A stretch of DNA of 64,000 bases from assembly GCA_019828545.1 (NCBI GenBank), contig JACVRA010000071.1:186001-250000 (forward strand), read 5' to 3'. The notes beneath the pieces are model-generated. The model was given only the letters and a program-made list of their open reading frames with translations. It did no database searches and had not been told where the DNA came from. The position numbers and the translations under genes are program-made. This DNA comes from Paracamarosporium sp. OC-R06-R3. Taxonomy: Eukaryota; Ascomycota; Dothideomycetes; Pleosporales; Didymosphaeriaceae. Numbering within the stretch: the stretch's first letter is position 1; each line of letters opens with the position of its first letter. Of the stretch, positions 35,361 through 44,569 are shown in pieces.

Positions 35361-37622
35361 CTACAAATGCGGCACCTTGAAGCTAGCCAAAGCCAGATTC
35401 ACGATACTGAACAGTCCCTCGCCCAGTATCAACCCACTAGCGAGCACAACAATCTGCGTCTCGCTCCGACCCTTCCACCGCCTCCACCATAAGCTAATCA
35501 AACCACCAATAGTGCGTGCGAGCGTAAAGGAAGGCGTGTTGTACATTCCTGCAAATCGTCAGTACGTCGAACATCTCACAGCACCAAGAAGCCACTCACC
35601 AATAGCGACGGCAATGCCACCCGGGACAAAGTCAAGCCACTTTGCGCTCATGCCTTGCCTCTTCCTGAACTGCCCATAGACCCGCAGCATCGTCCCTGCA
35701 GCGAAGATTGCTGCAGCACCCACGGCCCATTCGCGCACCATGGGCGGCAGACCCTTGCCTGTCACCAATCTCGCAGTGAAAACCCATACATAGGCTGTTG
35801 GTACCTCGAACAAACCACCCGGGATCATGCCAGCATACACATGTGTGTACAACTTGTACACTAGCGCAGAAATAACCGCACCGACGGCGCTCCCAATCAT
35901 CTGTCCCCAGAACTGCGCATTTGGAGCTGCACCAAGTAAATGTCCGCACTTGAGATCCTGTAGAAGATCACCTGCTTGCAGAGCTGCCGACTCGGAAACG
36001 GCGCCTGCGAGCAAGTTGATAATGACAGAGTTCTTGGCGTTCGGTCCAGTGGTAGGCGTCACGAGGGCGAAAATGAGCTGTGTAAGCTTAGAGATACCAG
36101 ATACGGGATTCAGATCTGTCTCGCCCAATGCGCGAACACCCATAATGGAAAGAAAGAGCGCCAGGACGAGTGCCAGGATTGTAAGACTGAACGGGATGAG
36201 GTTAGGGAAAGAAACATGCACACCGACTATGCACGCGACGAGCGAGAGGATAAGTCCGATGATTGTTGTGCGGTTTGAGATTTGATGTTCTGGGGGTGCG
36301 TCCGGTTCGTTGTCTTCAGACAGATGTTGCTTGATGGCAGCTATGGGGTTCGCGGATGTTCCATCGCTGAGCTGAGTGTACGAAGGTTGACGTGTGATGT
36401 TGAGCGTGAGAAGCTGTTTCCAAGTGTGTGTGTCGTAGATTTCCTTAGCCGTGGGATAGTACAGCCTACCAACGGCAAGCAAAGGTCGAAGAGCAAGCCA
36501 TCCGAGGTTGACCAAGGAGTCTGCAAGCATAATCGCAAGAGAAATCCATACGATCCATCCTTTCGAGCCCTCGGTCCAGTCTGAAACGGGTCCTGGTGCC
36601 CAACCTCTATGTTTTGCCAACGGTGACAGGACGCCCCAACCCACTATAGCGCCCAAAAGCATGTGCAGAGTTGTAGCGGGACCCATGATGATTCCCTGGC
36701 CGATGTAGGCTGGGGAAGGATTCAACGTCCAGAGCCATTTGTTAGCAAGTGTAAGTCCAAATATCGGGACATCGTGCAGTTGTGGGATGAAATAGGTTAT
36801 TATCGTATAGACAGCCGAGCCAGCGAAGGAGATCAGAAGTAGACGAATCCTCCCTTTCCAGTCACCATCTTCCTCGTTTGGTTGCCTTCCCGCCTCGTTC
36901 ACTTCGTAAGGAGGTCGATGGCCTTCTGTATCGGTAGATTGCAGAAGACGCTGCTCCTCACCTGCTTCCTCTTCACGGCTTAGCTGAGACATCGTGACTT
37001 TTGATTTTTCGTCTCCATGTAACACTTGGATCATCAACGCTGTAGCAGTCCCACTTGGGAACTTGAGCTTCTCGCGAATGATAACTTCTTTACGCAAAGG
37101 CACAGCGAATACCACTCCAAAGAAACATATCCCCAGGGACCAGATGATCAGTCTCCAAAGACTGATGTCGAGTGGTCCGTTTTCTTCTTTGGTCAACAGA
37201 AAGTTGAGAGCTGGGACGACTCCAACGAAACCGCATCCAAGTGGCATCGTGCCTACAGCGCCAGCAACAGACTGGACGAGTACGTTTTCCACAGGCGTAA
37301 AAGGAATCTTGAGCATACGAGAGACCGTCTTGAAGTAGGCAAATCCAATAAGAGCCGAAGGCATAGCCATTCCTGTAACCCATCCGGTTTGCAGCCCAAA
37401 GTACATGTTAGAAAAGCATATTGCTACTCCGATCACCAAGCCGCAAAGAACGCCTCGTAGGGTGAAATTCTGAGCCTGTGTAGCTCTTTCCGCAAGAAAT
37501 CTGCGTTCTCCTGATTCGCGTGAACTGTTTCGGGAGTGCGGCGCATCATTGGCATCGTGGAGTTCATGGTTTTGTTCGTCATGATCAATCTGGCCTTCCG
37601 ATCTGCCTCGGTCGGGAGCCAT
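35361..37622 (-). CDS. OPT-family oligopeptide / metal-chelate transporter
   Basis: Two exons (37622-35600 and 35548-35361) give 736 residues with about 14-16 hydrophobic segments. The N-terminus (about 50 residues) is hydrophilic. Family blocks include NFTLRGVLCGLVIGVAICFSN at TM1, FGLQTGWVTGMAMPSALIGF, FTPVENVLVQSVAGAVGTMP, and EKLKFPSGTATALMI. These identify the YGL114W / ISP4-distant branch of the oligopeptide transporter superfamily, which is proton-coupled and moves peptides or metal chelates. The second exon supplies the final helices (SETQIVVLASGLILGEGLFSI); without it the protein would stop early after intron read-through. It is divergent from GPI8 with only 296 bases between starts. 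Confidence 0.93.
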
Positions 37623-37918
37623 GCTGTAAATCGGCGGAGAACGATGTAGAAAGCGATGATTATGGAAGCGGCAGCATTCACAAGACGCTAACTTTACCTC
37701 ATTTTGGATGTGTGAAGAGGTTGCCCGGGAATACTTGGTGGTCGTCGAATGACGCGATACGCATCATCGTTTCGCCGAGTAGCTCACGTCCTCATTTGTC
37801 AGCCGCGACCCTGCATCTCCAACGTGCATTGCGGAGGGCGCGCAGTCCCCTGAAAGCAAACCCACGGCGCGTTCACTTCTCTCCATAGCCGCTGTGATTG
37901 CGTCACACACCCACCGTC
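37623..37918. promoter_or_regulatory. Short divergent promoter, OPT transporter / GPI8
   Basis: 296 bases between start codons that point apart. Both promoters must share it. No clear TATA box is seen; the GPI8 side is GC-rich. Confidence 0.6.
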
Positions 37919-39147
37919 ATGAAGCTCTCCGCTGCGCTGGCGGCTCTTCTGCTCGCCCCTCTCGCCGCCACCGAGCACACGTCGAACTGGGCGGTCCTCG
38001 TCGGCACATCGCGTTTCTGGTTCAACTACAGGCACCTTGCAAATGTGCTCTCACTGTATCGTACGGTGAAGCGCCTGGGAATCCCCGATTCGCAGATTAT
38101 TCTCATGCTGCCCGATGATATGGCCTGCAACCCTCGGAATGCATTCCCTGGCACCGTATACAACAACGCCGACCGCGCGCTCGACCTCTATGGAGACAAT
38201 ATCGAAGTAGATTACAGAGGATATGAGGTCACAGTAGAGAACTTCATAAGGCTCATGACGGACAGAGTCTCAGAGGACATGCCGCGCTCCAAGCGCTTGA
38301 TGACAGACGAGCGGAGCAACATCTTGGTGTACATGACAGGGCACGGTGGGAATGAATTCCTGAAATTCCAGGATGCCGAAGAGATCTCGGCCTACGACCT
38401 AGCAGATGCGTTTGGCCAGATGTGGGAGAAGAAACGGTAAGCCTGGCTCACTCCCCTGGCATAAGCACATCTAACATCCCAAAAAGCTACCATGAGATGC
38501 TCTTCATGATCGATACCTGCCAAGCCAACACCATGTACTCCAAGTTCTGGTCTCCGAACATCCTCGCAACTGGGTCCTCCGCAATCGACCAATCCTCGTA
38601 CTCGCACCATGCAGACAACGACGTGGGCGTTGCCGTCATTGACCGCTACACATACTACAACCTCGATTTCTTAGAGAAAAATGTTCGCGATCCGACCTCA
38701 AAGGTTACCATGGGCGAGCTGTTTGACAGTTATAACCCAGCCGATATGCACTCGGACCCAGGCATCCGTTACGACCTGTTCGCCGGCGGCGAAGCTGGAG
38801 CTAGATCAAGATTAATCATGGACTTCTTCGGAAATGTACAAAATGTGGAGGTCGACGTGGGCAACCAGAAGAACGAGACGCAGTGGCGGGAAGAGCTGGA
38901 AGCTATCGACAAAATGATCCTCGAGGCGAAGCGGAGACACAATGAGTCTCTCAATGTGCGACCGCATGCCCAGCACGTAATGGAGGAGGTGGCTGCGATG
39001 GAATCACAGCCACAGCACGGCATAAAGAAGCCTGGGGCTGTGAAGGTTGACACAGAGTCCGGCTGGTCCAAGCAGATTGTGGGGGCGGCAGCGTTGCTTG
39101 GATTCGCTGGTGTTTGGGCCGCTGGATCCTGGCTGGAAACGCTTTGA
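37919..39147 (+). CDS. GPI8: GPI-anchor transamidase catalytic subunit (Gpi8 / PIG-K)
   Basis: Two exons (37919-38436, 38487-39147) give 392 residues, the usual length. A signal peptide ([19 protein letters not shown]) leads into the C13 peptidase domain, starting [18 protein letters not shown]. The catalytic dyad is His142 in [12 protein letters not shown] and Cys184 in [11 protein letters not shown] hydrophobic C-terminal segment (about 369-388) would anchor it in the ER membrane. Gpi8 cleaves the C-terminal signal of proproteins and joins the new end to a preformed GPI anchor, within a complex that includes Gaa1, Gpi16, Gpi17 and Gab1. The gene is essential in yeast. It shares a short divergent promoter with the OPT transporter. 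Confidence 0.97.
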
Positions 39148-39924
39148 AGCTTCGAGAAACTTTTTGGATTACCCTGCAAGTAGCGTCAAGATACCCTTTC
39201 TTTAGTCATGAACGATAGCATCTCAACTGTCGAAGTCCTTCGGAACCAGCGGAGCCAGCGCGATCTCGGCTAAGACGAAATGACAGGAGCCCATGTAATC
39301 AAAACCCCCAAGCGATGCCACGCCGCAGCGGCTGTCAAAACGTGTGGGCCAGCGCTAGAGTCCGGGGCTCCGTTATCTATGGATCAGGTCCGAGCAGCTG
39401 GCAACAATATGCGGGTTAGCTCCCCAGCTTAGATATTAAAATTCCGGGGGCGAAGTCGTTTGCAGTCGGTCTAGCTGCGCATTAGGATGGAGATGAATTG
39501 GCGGAGGATCGGCGCAAGGACGGCTCGTTTTGGCTGACTGTTTCCGGCCCTCCCATTGGCGGGCGGAGCATCCTCGTTTCACTTGCATGTTTCGACGGTA
39601 TACTTCAAAGAGTGGTAGACGTTAGCGGTATTCGTCATTGGTCTTGTTTCGTGCTCGCATTGTTTGTTCTAGGAACAAGCCTAGGATGCAGCCAAGGGAT
39701 CCCGACCAGCATCGGCCGGACCTGTGGCGCAAGCTGTAACACGCTTGGGAATGCGAACTCGTAGGCCGTATCTGCAGGCCCTGATATAAGGGCCGAGGAG
39801 GGCATCTTGCGGAGAAGTCATCGCGGGTCTGGTAGCAGTTGAACTCACCCATACACTCTTTGCCTTTGTGCACACATTCTTTTTTTTCCTTTCTCACTCC
39901 ATACATTCTTTACATTTGCCCAAG
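39148..39924 (+). promoter_or_regulatory. Upstream region of the flavocytochrome dehydrogenase gene
   Basis: About 780 bases. GATATAAG at 39783-39790 is a plausible TATA box about 135 bases before the ATG. Immediately before the ATG is a CT-rich tract (39870-39920), common in fungal core promoters. An 88-codon frame at 39498-39764 is not supported as a gene. Confidence 0.5.
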
Positions 39925-42660
39925 ATGGCAATTCGTCACTTCCTCTCGTCTCTCGCTCTGGCAGCGAGCTTTGCCGGCACCCAGGCTCAGCTCACCACAA
40001 GCTACACGGATGAAGCTACCGGCATTACCTTCCAGCAGAAGAGCGTTGCCAACTACTCGTTCGGTATTGCTCTTCCTGAGAACCCGACTACAGACTTCAT
40101 CGGTCAGCTTTCTGCAAACACTCTGACAGGATGGGCTGGTGTCTCGTTCACGGGCTCCATGTTGAATGCCATGCTTCTCGTGGCTTGGCCCAACAACGGA
40201 GAGATTGTTTCGTCTCTGCGTTCAGCAAGTAACTACGCCCTCCCCAAGGTCTATGATGGCCCAACCCTTCAGACTATTGCCTCCAGCACCAATGAGACTG
40301 GTTTCAGCTACACCTTCCTGTGCAAGAACTGTATCACTACGGATACGACCGTCAAGTCTCTCAACGCCTCAGCTGAGACCGGTGTTCTCGGATGGGCCAT
40401 CGCCACCACCTCAGGTCCTTCCGACCCGTCTAGCTCGAGCTCGACTATCGAGCAGCACGACACCTTCGGTCTTTACGGCGTTGACCTCGCCAACTCAAAG
40501 TCTCCTGACTTCGCCTCATGGGCTGCGCTGGCCAGCAACAGTACAACGCCTCCCTCTTCCGGCAATGGAACGCTTCCTACCAACGGCACAACCCCCTTCA
40601 ATGGAACCATCACTACCTCAAACTCTACATGGGATTACATCGTGGTCGGTGGCGGAGCATCTGGCATCGTCACTGCTCAGCGTCTCACCGAGACTGGCAA
40701 ATCTGTACTCCTGCTCGAGCGTGGTGGCCCATCCTTCTACTCCACTGGTGGCACTCTCACCGTTCCGTGGAACGACACTACAACCGTCTATGAGGTTCCT
40801 GGCATGTTTCTTCAGCTTTCTGCTTACCCTGGAAACAAGGGTTACTGCTCTGACACCGCTGGCCAGGCTGGCTGCATTCTCGGTGGTGGTACTACTGTCA
40901 ACGGCATGGCGTTCATCAAGCCCCCAAGCTTTGACTTCGAGAACTGGCCTGCCGGCTGGCAATGGTCTGACGGTGTCTCAGAGGCTGCTGACCGTTTGTA
41001 CGAGCGCAACCCGGGCACGATTCAACCTTCCTCCGACGGCAAGTACTACGACAACGCTGTCTACGACGTACTCTCCAAGTGGTTCGCTGGTGCTGGCTGG
41101 AAGGAGGTTTCCACGAACGAGGAGCCTGATGAAAAATTCCAGATCTACTCGTACCCAGCTATGAACATCGCCAATGGCCGTCGCTCCGGTCCTGTCAACC
41201 AATACCTCCCCCTTGCTATGGCCGAGAGCAACTTCAAGCTCCAGCTCCACACCAAGGTGCTTCGTGCCATTCGCACAAACTCCACCATTACTGGTGTTGA
41301 GACCGAGGATGATAAGGGCGATCGAACCATTTACAACGTCAACCCCGGCGGAAAAGTCATCCTCGCCGCTGGTTCCATGTCATCGCCGCGTATCCTCTTC
41401 AACTCTGGTATCGGTCCTGCTGACCAGATCGAGGTCGCTTCCAAACAGAGGACTTCCATCACCCTTCCCCCCAAGGAGGCTTGGATCAACTCCCCTGTCG
41501 GTCTCGTCCGTGATCACAGCATCATTCAAATCAAGTTCAACGTCACCGCTGGCATGTCCATCCTCCCTGCTACCGCCTTCGGCGACCCAAGTCAGACCGA
41601 CATCGATCTCTTCGCCAAAGCAGCTGGTCCTCTCGTCGGTAACCCACAGATGCGCCTCAACTCTTTCACTACCGTCACCACCAGCGACCAGAAGAAGCTC
41701 ATCGTCCAAACGCACTGCTACACTACGGAAAACAACACCATCACCATGATGTTCCTCCTTACTCACGGGACCACCTCGACCGGTCGTCTCACCATGACCA
41801 CCGACGGCAACACGGAGTTCAGCGAGAACCCATACCTCCAGACTGACACGGACAAGGAAGCGATGGCCATTGCCATCGACGAGATGCTCGCAGTCTCCCG
41901 CCGCGCCAACAGCACGCTCTCCTACTCTGGTCCTGTCAATGATACGGGCGCCGATATCGTCGCACGCACCATCCCCCTGGCCGGAACGCACATGACGGGT
42001 ACTACCATCATCGGCACCGACGACGGCACCAAGAACGGCACCTCAGTCGTAGATACGGACTGCAAGGTGTACGGCACAGACAACCTCTTCGTCGTCGACG
42101 CCGGCATGCACGCTGACCTGCCCACTGGAAACACGCATGTCATCGTCATGGTAGCCGCCGAGCACGCCGCAAAGAAGATCATTGCGCTTGACGGGGGCGA
42201 GGGCGCAGGCTCTAACGGCACTGTTCCCACCGAGCCCGCTGCGAGTAGCTCACCTGTTGCTGCGCCGGCGCCGACCCTAGGCTCCGGAAGCGGCTACGAC
42301 ACCGGTTCCTCGCCCTCCTCTTCTGCATCTGCCGTCGTCATCTCGACTCCCGGCGTGAGCCCCAGCCCCAGTGCCGCCGCAGAGGCTTCATCTTCGTACG
42401 TCGCCCAGACTCCTTCGCCCAGCGCCGTATCCCCTTCCAACCCCGATACCGGCTACGACACGGGCGCCGGCAGCGACGAAGGCGCACACCCCACGATTCC
42501 CTCCGCGACCGCCGCCCCCGACGCAGGAAATGGCTACAACGTGCCCTCTGCGCCTGCCACCGTCGTTGAAGCTTCTGCCTCGCCGTCTGCCACTGGCTCT
42601 GCCGAGGAGAAGAAGTGGACGCTGTCTGAATTCATCTCATGGCTCGAGGAGGCCGAGTAG
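39925..42660 (+). CDS. Cellobiose-dehydrogenase-like secreted flavocytochrome
   Basis: An intronless gene of 911 codons from ATG 39925; the frame is open upstream, but the signal peptide MAIRHFLSSLALAASFAGTQAQ starts here. Residues 22-200 form a haem-b cytochrome domain like that of cellobiose dehydrogenase, with candidate axial ligands Met79 or Met83 (SMLNAMLLVAW) and His178 (EQHDTFGLYG). A Ser/Thr/Asn-rich linker (about 203-233) joins it to a GMC dehydrogenase: FAD motif VVGGGASGIVTAQ (240-252), GCILGGGTTVNG, and a C-terminal catalytic region with THMTGTTIIG and FVVDAGMHADLPTGN. Such enzymes oxidise cello-oligosaccharides and pass electrons through the cytochrome, for example to lytic polysaccharide monooxygenases. 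There is no CBM1; instead a long Ser/Pro/Ala tail (from about 770) with GYDTG repeats ends in an amphipathic WTLSEFISWLEEAE. Substrate specificity is not assured. Confidence 0.9.
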   Translation: MAIRHFLSSLALAASFAGTQAQLTTSYTDEATGITFQQKSVANYSFGIALPENPTTDFIGQLSANTLTGWAGVSFTGSMLNAMLLVAWPNNGEIVSSLRSASNYALPKVYDGPTLQTIASSTNETGFSYTFLCKNCITTDTTVKSLNASAETGVLGWAIATTSGPSDPSSSSSTIEQHDTFGLYGVDLANSKSPDFASWAALASNSTTPPSSGNGTLPTNGTTPFNGTITTSNSTWDYIVVGGGASGIVTAQRLTETGKSVLLLERGGPSFYSTGGTLTVPWNDTTTVYEVPGMFLQLSAYPGNKGYCSDTAGQAGCILGGGTTVNGMAFIKPPSFDFENWPAGWQWSDGVSEAADRLYERNPGTIQPSSDGKYYDNAVYDVLSKWFAGAGWKEVSTNEEPDEKFQIYSYPAMNIANGRRSGPVNQYLPLAMAESNFKLQLHTKVLRAIRTNSTITGVETEDDKGDRTIYNVNPGGKVILAAGSMSSPRILFNSGIGPADQIEVASKQRTSITLPPKEAWINSPVGLVRDHSIIQIKFNVTAGMSILPATAFGDPSQTDIDLFAKAAGPLVGNPQMRLNSFTTVTTSDQKKLIVQTHCYTTENNTITMMFLLTHGTTSTGRLTMTTDGNTEFSENPYLQTDTDKEAMAIAIDEMLAVSRRANSTLSYSGPVNDTGADIVARTIPLAGTHMTGTTIIGTDDGTKNGTSVVDTDCKVYGTDNLFVVDAGMHADLPTGNTHVIVMVAAEHAAKKIIALDGGEGAGSNGTVPTEPAASSSPVAAPAPTLGSGSGYDTGSSPSSSASAVVISTPGVSPSPSAAAEASSSYVAQTPSPSAVSPSNPDTGYDTGAGSDEGAHPTIPSATAAPDAGNGYNVPSAPATVVEASASPSATGSAEEKKWTLSEFISWLEEAE

Positions 42661-43499
42661 AGAGAGCCTAGAAGGCGACTCTATCATTCATGAATTCGTT
42701 TCTTGTATCTATACATTTTTCTTTCTTGGTCTTCCCTTCGGTCTTGGTCTTGCTTGGGAAGGGAAGGGAAGCATGGCGTGTGCATGGTGCACCTCGCCTT
42801 TTTTATTTTCTATCTTCGAGTATATATTGCCGGTTTGGCAGAAAAGCCGTGTTTGGTGGTAGACCTACACGACGAATGATACGTCTTCAACATGTCCTCT
42901 TACTGCGATTAATCTATCATGCTGTACGGTGTCTAAATCGGTATGTAAACACCATGACGTGACACAGTGGTAACTTTGGGATTTTCGCAGCTTGTAGCAC
43001 CCCTTTAGGCACTGGCGAAGACCTGGTTAGAAGATAATCGTATACCTTCTCCGGCAAGTCACAAGTCCCAGACTTTGAAGATGCTGACCGGATCTGTAAC
43101 AATATTAAAGTTAGTGTGGGAGACGAGGGTCCCCCTAAGACTAGAACTAAGGAGTAGAAACTCGCTCTATCTATAAAGAAACTACCACTTAATGACCAGG
43201 CCAAGGACAGAACAGAGATCGCAGCATACATCTCCGTCGTGGGACCTTTCAGGTTGCTCGAGAAGTGCACATCACGTCTTGTTCATGTGCTCTTAGTCTC
43301 CGAGCAGCGTAATATGCATTCAGAACTCGTCGAACTTCGACATTGAAGCCTGTACACATGTCTTTGGGTAAATTCCTTGCTCGTGATATCAATAACAATA
43401 AGACGCCAAGTCTACACGGCACCTATGTACATAGTCGAAAAGGATGAAAATAGAATCATCTGTATTCGTGTCCCTTATTGTGATCTTTTCGGCCAACAA
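42661..43499. other. Intergenic, no gene called
   Basis: About 840 bases between convergent genes. The first 250 bases are T-rich 3' region of the dehydrogenase. From 43010 to 43330 a plus-strand frame has only two stops in about 105 codons and protein-like content, but this is too weak to call even as a relic. Confidence 0.45.
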
Positions 43500-44569
43500 T
43501 CATAATCCTAGTAGACTCGCTTCTTCACGGACCATGTCACTAATTTCAGTCGATAGCTCAGGGCCTCGAGGACTCCACCCTAACATCTCTCTCGCTCGAT
43601 GTGCCTTGCACAGTGAGTTAGTGCCCCAGAACAGTGATGCGAACGACCAAATTTTATCGGCCTCGTTCCAAGTCAACCGATCCACCTTAGAATCTTTTAA
43701 GAAACCCTGTTTGTGCGCTTCTTCCGTGACTCGGGAAGAGATGTCACCCCAAGGTATAAGACCATTTTCGACAAAGTAGTAGCCAGTCACACCCCAACTG
43801 GCTTTCCAGTCCTCGCGCGTAGCATCTTCGACAAGCCTCAGCAGAAGGTCAGAGAGATCGTGGATGTGTACTACGGCCCAGCGGTTCAAGCCCTGTTCGA
43901 CTTGGAAACCAGCTCCTCGTTGCAGGATATGCGAGACTAGTTCGGGGACCTGGATACTTCTTTGGTTCCCCGTACCGCGGCCGCGGCCGTAGATAGTTGG
44001 TGGACAAACGATTGCTGTCTTTACACGGTCGCCAGGCTCTCTCCCTAGGCCAAGAATCGTCATGTCGACATCCATATGGGGGGCACTGCTAGGGATAGCC
44101 AAGACGTCCTCAAGTCCCTCAAGATCATCGAAGACTTTGTCACTCCTTACACCGAAGGTTTTCTTGTCCAAGTCGTCGAAGCAAAGAAGGTCCGAGCCTG
44201 ACAAGTGAATCACACTGATTTTAGCACCGTTCAAGGACCCGTTTCGAGCACCTTCGGCAATAGCTTGCGCTGCACCGAGATGCTCGCAACTCGCCAGGTG
44301 GCATACGACATCGGCTTTCGCTGATTCCTCTGCAAGTAGGGCAAAATTGTCCAAATCTCCATGCACCAATCTAATGGATGGATATTGTTTAGCCAGCAGT
44401 TGTGCACTTCTGGCACTGCGGACTAGACAAGATATCTCATATTCGGTGCTAGTTTGGGCAATAGTATGAAGGAAATCCCCGCCAATGTAGCCTGTTGCAC
44501 CAGTCCTAGTACGAGTTAGTAAGAAGCTCGGAAACGAGTAAGAAGTACTGACAAGAATAATTTCGGCAT
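43500..44569 (-). CDS. Atypical NAD(P)-dependent epimerase/dehydratase (extended SDR)
   Basis: Two exons, 44569-44553 (17 nt) and 44505-43500, give 340 residues. The small first exon encodes MPKLFL and the join gives MPKLFLTGATGYIGG, the expected Rossmann start with the TGxxGYxG dinucleotide-binding motif; this is the main reason to accept it. Later motifs include VCHLASCEHLGAA, VIHLSGSD, TAIVCPPTIYGRGRG and HIHDLSDLLL. The classical YxxxK catalytic pair is not visible where expected (APHMDVD replaces it), so it may be a binding protein or an NmrA-like sensor rather than a normal dehydrogenase. It sits alone on the edge of a gene-poor, AT-richer stretch. Confidence 0.82.

Noticed and set aside
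40166..41164. 332-codon frame inside the flavocytochrome gene
   Set aside because: Ser/Pro/Leu-rich shadow in another frame of an intact 911-codon gene.
43010..43330. Plus-strand stretch that reads like a decayed protein with two stops
   Set aside because: Two stops in about 105 codons is not far from chance and no family is recognised.
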